NCBI GenBank assembly: GCA_030041005.1
Contig: JASHOR010000003.1
Coordinates: 1-32,126 of the forward strand
Length of the DNA stretch: 32,126 nucleotides
Direction of reading: 5' to 3'
Origin: Xanthobacteraceae bacterium
GTDB taxonomy: Bacteria > Pseudomonadota > Alphaproteobacteria > Rhizobiales > Xanthobacteraceae
A model generated the notes under the pieces. It did no database searches and had not been told where the DNA came from. It saw only the letters and a list, made by a program, of their open reading frames with translations. How positions within the stretch are numbered: position 1 is the stretch's first letter; every line of letters begins with the position of its first letter. Of the stretch, positions 1-10,564 are shown in pieces. Position numbers and translations under genes: made by a program.

Positions 1-2174
<2,174 letters not shown>

Positions 2175-2178
<4 letters not shown>

Positions 2179-2462
2179 CGCGTCGCCTCGCGCTTGCAAT
2201 GGAATGCGATGAGCTGCCGCAGCACTGCGGTATCGTGCGTTTGCGGAATTGTTTCGGCACCCACGATCAAGGCATACAGGAGGTCGTTGGGCAGCTCGAT
2301 CACCCGTTCGAAATCGTCAAGCCCCTGCTCGTCAAGCGCACTGATATGCGCATCGGCAAATCGGCCGACGATCAAATCCATCTCGCGCACCCCGCGCCGC
2401 CAAGCGCGAAATAGAAGCTTGCGCCGCCGCTCATCCAACCCTTCGCTCGATCGTTCCGTCAT
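2175..2462 (-). CDS. sdhE: FAD assembly factor SdhE (succinate dehydrogenase assembly factor 2 family)
   Basis: A small cytoplasmic protein of 95 residues. The family helps attach FAD covalently to the succinate dehydrogenase flavoprotein subunit. RRRKLLFRAWRRGVREMDL near the N-terminus carries the family's RG-x-x-E-x-D signature (RGVREMD), and the length is typical. The open frame extends upstream to 2597, but that extension does not look like the family, so the ATG at 2462 (MTERSSEG) is chosen. Its TGA overlaps the mfd GTG by 4 nt, so the two are probably co-transcribed. recG diverges from it about 170 bp away; recG, sdhE and mfd are often neighbours in alphaproteobacteria. Confidence 0.9.
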
Positions 2463-2635
2463 TGCCGCAATCTTGAGCAACGCCAAAAGCCCGGACGTGC
2501 CGGGCGCGGTGTATATAGAGGGCGGCCCGGTGCTTGTCATGGCCCGCGCAGGCACACCATCCATTAGGCGCCTGCACTCCAGCAATGACTGGATCATCCG
2601 GTTTTCGCGGATGATGACAGTGTAGAATGCGCGTC

Positions 2636-4741
2636 ATGCGCCCTCCGACCCTCAATCCGCTGTTCGCTTCGCTCTCGACACTCCCCGGGATCGGGCCGCG
2701 GTTGGAGAAGCTTTACGCCCGGCTGCTTGGCCGCGAGAGCGAGAAGCCGCGCGTCGTCGATCTGCTGTTCCACTTCCCGACCGGCTTTGTCGATCGCCGC
2801 AATCAGCCGAAACTCAGCGAGATCAGGCCCGACACGGTGGTGACGGTCGCGGTGACGGTCAATCGCCACCGGCCGCCGCCGCCGCACCGCCCGCGCGCGC
2901 CCTACAATATCGATACCTTCGACGACACCAACACCCTGACCATCACCTATTTCAACGCTCGCCGCGACTATCTGGAGAAGCTCTTTCCCGTCGGCGAGAC
3001 CCGCTACGTGTCGGGGCTCGCCACGCTTTACGATGGCCATTTGCAGATGGCGCATCCCGACCGAGTGGTGGACGAGGCCGGATTCGCCAATCTGCCCCTG
3101 ATCGATCCGGTCTATCCGCTGACAGAGGGGCTGCACTCCGGTCAGTTGCACCGCGCCATCGAGGCGGCGCTCAATCGCCTGCCGAAGAGCTTGCCGGAAT
3201 GGCAGGACAAGGCATGGCTCGAGCGCAACGCATTTGCGAGTTTCGCCGAATCGCTGCGCCGCGTGCACCGGCCGCAATCGCCCGACGATATCAAGCCCGA
3301 GAGCGGGCCGTGGTCGCGGCTTGCCTACGATGAGCTGCTCGCCGGCCAGTTGGCGCTGGCGCTTTTGCGCGCACACCAGCGCATCCGCGCCGGGCGCGGC
3401 AGCGCCGCCGAAGGCCGGCTGCGAGCCCGCATCATTACCGCCCTGCCCTACGCGCTCACGCCGTCGCAGCAGCAAGCCGTCACCGAGATCGTCGCCGACC
3501 TGGCGCAGCCGACGCGGATGCTGCGGCTCCTGCAAGGCGACGTCGGTTCGGGCAAGACGGTCGTGGCGCTCCTTGCCGCTGCCCAGGTCATCGAGGCCGG
3601 CCGGCAGGCGGCGTTTATGGCGCCGACCGAAATTCTGGCACGGCAGCATTTCTCGACCGTTGCGCCGCTTGCCGGGAGAGCAGGCATCCGCGCCGCGCTA
3701 TTGACCGGACGCGAGCGCGGGCGCGAACGCGACGAGACGCTGACCGCACTTGCCGCGGGCACGATCGATCTCATCGTCGGCACGCACGCGCTGTTCCAGG
3801 AAGAAGTCTCCTTCCGCGATCTCGCACTCGCCATCGTCGACGAGCAGCATCGTTTCGGCGTGCACCAGCGTTTGGCGCTCGCGCACAAGGGCGAAGCGGT
3901 CGATCTTCTTGTCCTCACTGCGACGCCAATCCCGCGCACGCTCGTTCTCACCTATTTCGGCGACATGGACGTGTCGGCGCTGCGCGAAAAGCCGGCCGGC
4001 CGGCAAAAGGTTGATACGCGCGCGGTCCCGCTCGACCGCCTCAACGAAGTGATCGAGGCCGTAGCGCGCGCGCTCGACGAAGGCCGCCGCGTCTATTGGG
4101 TATGCCCACTGGTCGAGGAATCCGAACTCGTCGATCTTGCAGCCGCCGAGGAGCGCTTTGGGGCTCTGAAAAAGCGCTTTGGAGACCGTGTCGACCTCGT
4201 CCACGGCCGCATGCGCGGCGCCGACAAGGATCGCGCCATGGCGCGCTTTGCCGCGGGCGAAGCGCGACTGCTGGTCGCTACCACGGTGATCGAGGTCGGC
4301 GTCGACGTGCCGGAGGCGAGCGTGATGGTGATCGAGCACGCCGAACGCTTCGGACTGGCGCAATTGCATCAGTTGCGCGGCCGCGTCGGCCGCGGCGCCG
4401 AGCAATCCACCTGTCTTCTGCTCTACAAGGCCCCACTCGGCGAAACCGCCAAGGCGCGCCTTGCCATCCTGCGCGAAACCGACGACGGCTTTCGCATTGC
4501 CGAGGAAGATCTGCGGCTGCGCGGCGAAGGCGACGTGCTCGGCACCCGGCAGAGCGGCGAACCTGGCTTCCGCATTGCCCGCCTGGAACTGCACGGCAAG
4601 CTTCTGAGCGCCGCCCGCGACGATGCCGCGTTCGTGCTGTCGCGCGATCCGAAACTATCCTCGCTGCGAGGCGAAGCACTGCGTCACCTGCTCTACTTGT
4701 TTTCTCGCGACGAGGCGATCCGGCTGTTGGCGGCGGGGTAA
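2636..4741 (+). CDS. recG: ATP-dependent DNA helicase RecG
   Basis: RecG regresses stalled replication forks and processes branched DNA. The 701-residue protein has the usual order: a wedge/OB domain over roughly 1-170 (LPGIGPRLEKL near the start, then FFHFPTGFVDRR-like sequence), Walker A GDVGSGKT at 301-308, DEQH box at 402-405, a TATPIPRT motif soon after, and the C-terminal helicase lobe with VATTVIEVGVDVPEA and LHQLRGRVGRG. The last part matches the RecG C-terminal domain (RLRGEGDVLGTRQSG). An ATG three codons upstream (2627) is also possible; the one at 2636 gives MRPPTLNPLF, which looks like the family N-terminus. It diverges from sdhE-mfd and converges on the DUF502 gene. Length is normal and no damage is visible. 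Confidence 0.97.
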   Translation: MRPPTLNPLFASLSTLPGIGPRLEKLYARLLGRESEKPRVVDLLFHFPTGFVDRRNQPKLSEIRPDTVVTVAVTVNRHRPPPPHRPRAPYNIDTFDDTNTLTITYFNARRDYLEKLFPVGETRYVSGLATLYDGHLQMAHPDRVVDEAGFANLPLIDPVYPLTEGLHSGQLHRAIEAALNRLPKSLPEWQDKAWLERNAFASFAESLRRVHRPQSPDDIKPESGPWSRLAYDELLAGQLALALLRAHQRIRAGRGSAAEGRLRARIITALPYALTPSQQQAVTEIVADLAQPTRMLRLLQGDVGSGKTVVALLAAAQVIEAGRQAAFMAPTEILARQHFSTVAPLAGRAGIRAALLTGRERGRERDETLTALAAGTIDLIVGTHALFQEEVSFRDLALAIVDEQHRFGVHQRLALAHKGEAVDLLVLTATPIPRTLVLTYFGDMDVSALREKPAGRQKVDTRAVPLDRLNEVIEAVARALDEGRRVYWVCPLVEESELVDLAAAEERFGALKKRFGDRVDLVHGRMRGADKDRAMARFAAGEARLLVATTVIEVGVDVPEASVMVIEHAERFGLAQLHQLRGRVGRGAEQSTCLLLYKAPLGETAKARLAILRETDDGFRIAEEDLRLRGEGDVLGTRQSGEPGFRIARLELHGKLLSAARDDAAFVLSRDPKLSSLRGEALRHLLYLFSRDEAIRLLAAG

Positions 4742-4823
4742 CCGGGCGGTCAATGCGGCCAAGCCAGACAGCTACACCAAGATTGAGGTTCGTTTCGCTG
4801 GAAGATTTCAATCGGCAGCAGAC

Positions 4824-5591
4824 CTATTTCGCCGTCGTGGGCAGCACCGGCTCCGCCTTCCGCGCCGCTTGTGCCGTGCGCGCGGTTTCAGCCAGCGCCG
4901 CGAGCTTGCCATGATCCTCAAGATCTCCGCCGGGCTGAATGACGCCGGCCGAAATCAGAAGCTGCATCGCCTGCTCGACCGTGATGTCGAGATCGACGAC
5001 GTCTCGCCGGGGTACGTAGAAGAAGAAACCGGTCGTGGGATTCGGCGTACACGGCATGAAGGCGGAAACGTATTCGCTCGCCGGCAGACGTGCGGAGATA
5101 TCGGCGCTCGGCGGCTGCGTCAGAAAAACCAGCGACCACATTCCCGGCCCGGGGAACTCCACCAGCCCGACATGGCGAAAGCTGGAGCCCGAACTGGAAA
5201 ACAGAGTCTGGAAAATCTGTTTGGCGGTACGGTAGATCGGACGCACGATCGGCATGCGGTTGAGCAGGCCATCGCCTACGCTCACCAGCTTGCTGCCGAC
5301 CAAATTGGCGGTGAAAAAGCCGAGCAGCGTGAGCGCCACAAACGCGATGATCAGGCCGAAACCCGGGACGTTGACCGGCAGGTAGGTCTCCGGGCGATAC
5401 GCGGTCGGAATGAACGGCCGCACCCAATTGTCCACCCAGGTGACGAACCACCAAACCAACCACAGTGTAACGGCAACAGGTCCGGCAACGATCAGGCCGG
5501 TCAGGAAATAATTGCGGATCCGGCTAACGAGCCCGTAAGCCGGTCGCGTGCCGCCCGCTTCTACGCTTACGCGATCGTTCGCATTGGTCAT
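4824..5591 (-). CDS. DUF502 family inner-membrane protein
   Basis: A 255-residue protein with two predicted membrane segments: FLTGLIVAGPVAVTLWLVWW near residues 29-48 and FGLIIAFVALTLLGFFTANL near 78-97. After these comes the soluble family core: a MPIVRPIYRTAKQ motif, then FPGPGMWSLVFLT and a TPNPTTGFFFYVPR motif. These are features of DUF502 proteins, whose biochemical role is not established. It lies 64 bp downstream of glmS on the same strand and may belong to a glmU-glmS-DUF502 transcription unit; it converges on recG. The C-terminal 35 residues are Ala/Lys-rich and probably disordered. Family assignment is confident, function unknown. Confidence 0.88.
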   Translation of the reverse strand: MTNANDRVSVEAGGTRPAYGLVSRIRNYFLTGLIVAGPVAVTLWLVWWFVTWVDNWVRPFIPTAYRPETYLPVNVPGFGLIIAFVALTLLGFFTANLVGSKLVSVGDGLLNRMPIVRPIYRTAKQIFQTLFSSSGSSFRHVGLVEFPGPGMWSLVFLTQPPSADISARLPASEYVSAFMPCTPNPTTGFFFYVPRRDVVDLDITVEQAMQLLISAGVIQPGGDLEDHGKLAALAETARTAQAARKAEPVLPTTAK

Positions 5592-5655
5592 GACTGATCG
5601 TCGTCAGCTTTCTCGCGCCGACAATAATACATCATAACACATTGCCGCGGGGTGT

Positions 5656-7482
5656 TCACTCCACCGTCACGGACTTGGCGAGATTGCGTGGCTGATCGAC
5701 GTCGGTGCCGAGCAGAACCGCGGTGTGATAGGCAATGAGCTGCACCGGAACCGCGTAGACGAGCGGCGTGATTGTTGCCGCCATCGTCGGCAGCGTAAGA
5801 ACGCCGAGCGGCTCGCCCGCTGCGGCCTCGGCGCCCTTGGCGTCGGTAACCAGGATAAGCTTGCCGCCGCGCGCCGCCACTTCCTGCATATTGGAGACGG
5901 TCTTGTCGAAGATACGATCGTAGGGCGCAATCACCACGACCGGCGTGCCTTCATCGATCAGTGCGATCGGGCCGTGCTTGAGCTCGCCGGCCGCGTAGCC
6001 TTCGGCGTGGATGTAAGAGATTTCTTTCAGCTTCAGTGCCCCTTCGAGCGCGACCGGGAAGCTCGTTCCGCGGCCGAGATAGAGCACGTCGCGGCATTTG
6101 GAGAGATCGCGCGCAAGCTGCTCGATCCGCGGCTCCAGCGCCAGCGCCTCGACCAGATGGCGCGGCACTTCGATGAGAGCGTGCACGAGCCGCTGCTCGT
6201 CGCTTTCCGTGAGCACGTCGCGTGCACGTCCGGCGGCGATGGCGAGCGTTGCGAGCGCTGCCAACTGACAAGTGAAAGCCTTGGTTGAAGCGACGCCGAT
6301 TTCCGGACCGGCAAGCGTCGGCATCACGACGTCGCTCTCGCGCGCAATGCTTGAGGTCTGCACATTGACGACCGACAGGATGTGCTGCTTGTGCTCGCGC
6401 GCGTAACGCAGCGAGGCGAGCGTATCTGCGGTCTCGCCGGACTGGGAGACGAAAATGGCGAGATTGTCCGGCAAGAGCGGCGCATCGCGGTAGCGGAACT
6501 CGGACGCGATGTCGACCTCCACCGGCAAGTGGGCGAAGCGCTCGAACCAGTATTTCGCAACCATGGCAGCGTAGTACGCGGTACCGCAGGCGGCGATCGA
6601 GAGGCGCTCGAGCTTCCTGAAATCGAACGGCAGCTTCATCGGCAACGCAATGCGCTCGGCCGCCATGTCCAGATAATTGGCGAGCGTGTGGCCGACGACC
6701 TCGGGCTGCTCGTAAATCTCCTTGGCCATGAAATGGCGGTGATTGCCCTTGTCGATCAGCAATACCGAGGCTTGCGATTTGATCAGTTCGCGGTGGACGA
6801 TCGCACCTTCCGCATTGTGTACCTCGACGCCCTCACGCCTGACGATCGCCCAGTCGCCATCCTCCAGATAGCTCACTCTGTCGGTGAATGGCGCAAGCGC
6901 GATTGCATCGGAGCCGACGAACATCGCGCCGTCGCCAAAACCAATGGCAAGCGGCGAGCCTTTGCGCGCGCCGATCAGCAGGTCGCCTTCGCCGGCAAAC
7001 AGGAATGCGAGCGCAAACGCGCCGCGCAGCCGTGGCAGCGCCCGCTTGACTGCCTCCACCGCGGACGCCCCGCGCTTCATCTCCTCGGAGACCAGATGCG
7101 CGACCACCTCGGTGTCGGTCTCGGTCTCGAATTTGACTCCGCCAAGTTCCAGCTCGCGCCGCAGCTCGGCAAAATTCTCGATGATGCCGTTATGGACGAC
7201 GGCAAGCTTGTCGGTTGCATGCGGATGGGCATTGTTTTCAGTCGGCCGGCCGTGCGTCGCCCAGCGGGTGTGGCCGATGCCGATTGTACCGGCGAGCGGC
7301 TCGCGTGCGAGCCGGAGCTCGAGATTTTTCAGCTTGCCCTCGGCCCGGCGGCGCGTGAGCACGCCCTGTTCGAGCGTGGCCACGCCGGCGGAATCGTATC
7401 CGCGGTATTCAAGGCGTTTGAGCGCATCGACGAGCTGCCGCGCAGCCGGCTCGGTACCGATGATTCCGACAATCCCGCACAT
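5656..7482 (-). CDS. glmS: Glutamine--fructose-6-phosphate aminotransferase (isomerizing)
   Basis: GlmS makes glucosamine-6-phosphate from fructose-6-phosphate and glutamine, the entry step to UDP-GlcNAc for peptidoglycan and lipopolysaccharide. The 608-residue protein begins MCGIVGIIG, so Cys2 becomes the N-terminal nucleophile of the class II glutaminase (about 1-240; HTRWATHGRPTENNAHPH is present). Two SIS sugar-isomerase domains follow: roughly 285-420 (SIAACGTAYYAAMVAKYW, FVSQSGETADT) and 455-595 (YLGRGTSFPVALEGALKLKE). It ends with the conserved LAKSVTVE tail. It is 221 bp downstream of glmU on the same strand, so the enzymes making GlcN-6-P and UDP-GlcNAc sit together. The Firmicute glmS ribozyme was not recognised upstream. 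Confidence 0.98.
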   Translation of the reverse strand: MCGIVGIIGTEPAARQLVDALKRLEYRGYDSAGVATLEQGVLTRRRAEGKLKNLELRLAREPLAGTIGIGHTRWATHGRPTENNAHPHATDKLAVVHNGIIENFAELRRELELGGVKFETETDTEVVAHLVSEEMKRGASAVEAVKRALPRLRGAFALAFLFAGEGDLLIGARKGSPLAIGFGDGAMFVGSDAIALAPFTDRVSYLEDGDWAIVRREGVEVHNAEGAIVHRELIKSQASVLLIDKGNHRHFMAKEIYEQPEVVGHTLANYLDMAAERIALPMKLPFDFRKLERLSIAACGTAYYAAMVAKYWFERFAHLPVEVDIASEFRYRDAPLLPDNLAIFVSQSGETADTLASLRYAREHKQHILSVVNVQTSSIARESDVVMPTLAGPEIGVASTKAFTCQLAALATLAIAAGRARDVLTESDEQRLVHALIEVPRHLVEALALEPRIEQLARDLSKCRDVLYLGRGTSFPVALEGALKLKEISYIHAEGYAAGELKHGPIALIDEGTPVVVIAPYDRIFDKTVSNMQEVAARGGKLILVTDAKGAEAAAGEPLGVLTLPTMAATITPLVYAVPVQLIAYHTAVLLGTDVDQPRNLAKSVTVE

Positions 7483-7703
7483 TTGAGCGGATGCTCCCCT
7501 TCCGGGTGTTCCCGCTAATGGTCAACGACCGGATCCGCGTCTTTGCCGCCGACCGGATTAGCGGCGACTGATTACCGTTCCTTGCATGCTTCATGGTTAA
7601 AGCGCTGCCGCGGCGCCCGGAAAGTCAATTAACGTTGCGCATCGTAACACCCCTGCGCGATATGGTCCCGGCGGCGCGGCAGCCGAACGCGGCCGTTACG
7701 CGT

Positions 7704-9068
7704 TCAGTCGCGCGAATGCGCCTTTCTTTTCCCAAGGGATTTCAGCGCCCGCAAGCGATTCGCCCATCCTTCCTTAACGACCTGCCGTCCGCGCCCCAGC
7801 GCCAACGCCTCGGCCGGCACGTCGGAGGTAATCACGGACCCGGATCCGATATAGGCTCCGTCTCCGATCGCGACCGGCGCCACCAAGGCCGAGTTCGAGC
7901 CGATAAAGGCCTTCTTGCCGATTTCGGTGCGGTGCTTGCCGGTGCCGTCATAATTGCAGGTGATCGTACCGGCGCCGATGTTGGCTTCCGCACCCACAGA
8001 GGCGTCGCCGATATAGCTCAAGTGGTTGGCCTTGGCACCGGCCTCGACCGTCGCCTCTTTCACTTCGACAAAGTTGCCGATGCGCACCCCTTCGCCAAGC
8101 CTGGTTCCGGGGCGCAGGCGCGCAAACGGACCAACCGACGCTCCCTTGCCGATTTGGGCGCCGGCGAGATGCGAAAACGAGTGAATGACCGCGCCATCGT
8201 CCACGCTGACCTTCTCGCCGAACACGACATAGGGTTCGATCACGACATCCTTGCCGAAGCTTGTGTCAGCGGCAAGGAACACCGTCTCCGGCGCAATCAT
8301 CGTGACGCCGGCTTCGAGCGCCGCCTTGCGCAGGCGCTGCTGGGCGATCGCTTCCGCCTCGGCCAGCTCTTTTTTGGTGTTGATGCCGCGCACGTCCTCC
8401 TCCTCGACTTCCACCGCGACTGTGCCGAGCGCCATGCTGCGCGCGACTTCGACGGCCTCCGTCAGATAATATTCCCCTTTGCGATTTCGATTGTCGATGC
8501 GCTCCAGGATAGCAAGAGCGGTGCGCCCGGAAAGCGCCATAATCCCGCCGTTGCAAAGACCGATGGCCTTTTCGCTTTCGCTCGCATCGACTTCTTCGCG
8601 AATGGCCACGAGTTCGTCGCTCTGGACGATCAGTCGGCCGTAGCCGGTCGGATCGGTCGGGCGGAATGCCGCGACTGCAACGGCCGCGCCGGCGGCCAGC
8701 GGCATCCGCAAACGCGCAAGCGCCGCCGGGCGCAATAGCGGCGAATCACCGAACACGACGATGATGTCATCAAAGCCCATGGCGATCGCCGGCTTTGCCG
8801 CCAGGACCGCGTGCGCCGTCCCGCGCCGCCGCTCTTGTACGAAACATGACGCAGCAGGGGCCACGCGCCTGACCTCCGCCGCGACCGCGTCCTGGGAGCC
8901 GACGACGACTGCGGTCGAGGAGGCGCCGAACTCAGCTAGCGTCTCCAGCACGTGGGCGAGCAGGGTTCGGCCGGCGATCGCGTGCAGCACTTTCGGCCGT
9001 GCCGAACGCATGCGCGTACCCTCGCCGGCCGCAAGTACAATCGCCAAGCAGGTCCGAAGCTGCTGCAT
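7704..9068 (-). CDS. glmU: Bifunctional UDP-GlcNAc pyrophosphorylase / glucosamine-1-phosphate acetyltransferase
   Basis: GlmU acetylates glucosamine-1-phosphate and then uridylates it to UDP-GlcNAc in the cytoplasm. The 454-residue protein starts with the nucleotidyltransferase motif [18 protein letters not shown] (residues about 11-28). It continues through the pyrophosphorylase domain to about 230 and then a left-handed beta-helix of hexapeptide repeats ([33 protein letters not shown]) carrying the acetyltransferase. The frame also allows a TTG start two codons upstream (9074); the ATG at 9068 (MQQLRTC) is preferred. Length is standard. It is first in the minus-strand glmU-glmS run and diverges from the SPOR-like membrane gene. 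Confidence 0.97.
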   Translation of the reverse strand: MQQLRTCLAIVLAAGEGTRMRSARPKVLHAIAGRTLLAHVLETLAEFGASSTAVVVGSQDAVAAEVRRVAPAASCFVQERRRGTAHAVLAAKPAIAMGFDDIIVVFGDSPLLRPAALARLRMPLAAGAAVAVAAFRPTDPTGYGRLIVQSDELVAIREEVDASESEKAIGLCNGGIMALSGRTALAILERIDNRNRKGEYYLTEAVEVARSMALGTVAVEVEEEDVRGINTKKELAEAEAIAQQRLRKAALEAGVTMIAPETVFLAADTSFGKDVVIEPYVVFGEKVSVDDGAVIHSFSHLAGAQIGKGASVGPFARLRPGTRLGEGVRIGNFVEVKEATVEAGAKANHLSYIGDASVGAEANIGAGTITCNYDGTGKHRTEIGKKAFIGSNSALVAPVAIGDGAYIGSGSVITSDVPAEALALGRGRQVVKEGWANRLRALKSLGKRKAHSRD

Positions 9069-9270
9069 CGCCAAGAGCCTTCGCGGCGCACTTCATAGCC
9101 GAGCCCGTTGCCGGCCGAAAGCGCGCCCTGCACCAATGGCAAACGGCCTGGAGTTCGAAAAAGGGCGGCGATGGGCCTCGCCAAAACGGCCTCATCGATT
9201 CGAAATCTGCTAGCCTTTGTTACTGATTCGTCGGGTACGACATCTGCGCCTCGATGCAGCGGAGCGGCCG

Positions 9271-10104
9271 GTGGAGATCAAAAATCAGGCGGCAAACCGG
9301 CCTGTAAAGGTTGTGCCGAAGCGCGATCCCGGCAAGAAGCGGTTCACCATTCGTCATTTGTGGCGCATGGCGCTGTGGGGTGGTGCAGCCGCCTGCGCGC
9401 TGCTTTTTGCCATGCTGACCGCCGGGACCGATGCCGGCTTGCAACGCCTTGCCGCCATAATGCCGACGACGGTGGGGCACGCCTATTTGTCGACCGCGAA
9501 GTCGTCGTTCGATGCCCAGGCCGAGACGCGGCGGCTGGCCCAGGCCGTGCAGGATCTGCGGGCGCAGAACGGGAAGCTGGAAGCGCAGCTTGCCGAAGTC
9601 GAGCACAATATGGCCGATATCACCGGCTCGGTTACCCGCCAGATCCAGGAGGTCAAAGCGGAGACCAAGAACCCTTGGCCGGCGGATGCAACGGCGGTGC
9701 CGATTACGCCCGCGATCATTTCGTCCATCGTTCCGCCAAGTTTGCCAGCGGCCGCCTTTGGTGCGCCGTTACCGGCGCCGCCGCAGACCTCGCCCGCACG
9801 AGAAGCCGAGGCGCCAGCCGCCGAGCCGAGCGAGTACGGCGCCGACATCGGCAGCGCGCTCTCAATTCAAGTGCTGCGGGCCCGCTGGCTCGGGATCCAT
9901 TCCGCGCATGCTCAGCTTTTCGAAGGCTTGACGCCAATGGTGCGGCTGCGTGCCATCCCGCAGTCGAAGCACATCGAATTGCGGCTGATCGTGGGGCCGT
10001 TGGCCGATGCCGCGGCAGCGGCGCGAATATGCGCCGCGCTCGCGCGTTACCGACTGTTCTGCCAACCGACGCAGTTTGACAGCCAGACGCTGGCGTTGCG
10101 GTAA
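9271..10104 (+). CDS. Membrane-anchored coiled-coil protein with SPOR-like C-terminal domain
   Basis: Not recognised as a named gene. The 277-residue product has a basic cytoplasmic N-terminus, one membrane segment (LWRMALWGGAAACALLFAML, about 31-50), a periplasmic coiled coil (about 80-125), a Pro/Ala-rich linker (about 145-195), and a C-terminal domain over roughly 200-275. That domain resembles a SPOR fold: a strand with LRLIVGPLADAAAAARICAA, then a second strand with YRLFCQPTQF. SPOR domains bind denuded septal peptidoglycan, so a cell-envelope role is inferred. The GTG at 9271 is chosen because GGAG lies about 6 nt upstream; a TTG at 9217 would add 18 residues. It diverges from glmU across about 200 bp and precedes the small membrane gene by 64 bp. 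Confidence 0.75.
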   Translation: MEIKNQAANRPVKVVPKRDPGKKRFTIRHLWRMALWGGAAACALLFAMLTAGTDAGLQRLAAIMPTTVGHAYLSTAKSSFDAQAETRRLAQAVQDLRAQNGKLEAQLAEVEHNMADITGSVTRQIQEVKAETKNPWPADATAVPITPAIISSIVPPSLPAAAFGAPLPAPPQTSPAREAEAPAAEPSEYGADIGSALSIQVLRARWLGIHSAHAQLFEGLTPMVRLRAIPQSKHIELRLIVGPLADAAAAARICAALARYRLFCQPTQFDSQTLALR

Positions 10105-10168
10105 GGTTGCAATTCCCGCTCAGCCATGATTTTACGCGCCGGGGCGATGACGCGCCGGAAGCATCGAT

Positions 10169-10564
10169 GTGAGCGGACCACGCAACAACCCGCGACTTTT
10201 CCTGCCAACCGCCCGGCAGACTAATTGGCTGCTCGTGATCGGCTTTTTGGCGATCGGAGAGGCGCTCTATCTCCGTTATGTGGGTATCGAGAACGCGAAC
10301 GTCGGGCTCGCGTGTCGGGCCGGAGCCAGGACTTGGCTGTGCAGCAGCCGTTGGCTGGCGATCCTGCTGTTCACCCATCAAGTATTCGGCGCGGCTGCGC
10401 TCGCGACCGCGATCCTTAATCTCGTCCGGCCCTCGCTTGTGCTGTTTGGCTCGGCTCTCGCGCTGATCGGTTTCGGTCTCGTGCTGCACAATTCCGATCT
10501 TTCCGGCTTGGCGGTCGGTGCGCTGATCCTCAGCTTGGCGCGTCCTGCGCCGATGCCAGAATAA
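10169..10564 (+). CDS. Small multi-pass membrane protein, unknown function
   Basis: A 131-residue hydrophobic protein with about four membrane segments: WLLVIGFLAIGEALYL near 20-35, LAILLFTHQVFGAAALATAI near 63-82, LVLFGSALALIGFGLVLH near 89-106, and SGLAVGALILSLA near 111-123. Two Cys residues (AC, LC around 49-58) flank a short loop. The start is a GTG at 10169. I recognise no family. It follows the SPOR-like gene on the same strand and its 3' end overlaps that of ndvC on the opposite strand by 35 nt. Location beside the glucan genes hints at an envelope role, but that is only inference. Confidence 0.7.
   Translation: MSGPRNNPRLFLPTARQTNWLLVIGFLAIGEALYLRYVGIENANVGLACRAGARTWLCSSRWLAILLFTHQVFGAAALATAILNLVRPSLVLFGSALALIGFGLVLHNSDLSGLAVGALILSLARPAPMPE

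Noticed and set aside
2594-3649. Minus-strand open frame opposite recG
   Set aside because: Antisense to conserved RecG motifs and without family character.
6382-7518. Long plus-strand open frame opposite glmS
   Set aside because: It is fully antisense to an unmistakable gene and reads as Arg/Ala-rich shadow sequence, as expected in GC-rich DNA.
7483-7703. Riboswitch or glmS ribozyme between glmU and glmS
   Set aside because: No ribozyme core was recognised and these elements belong to Firmicutes; nothing else stands out in the gap.
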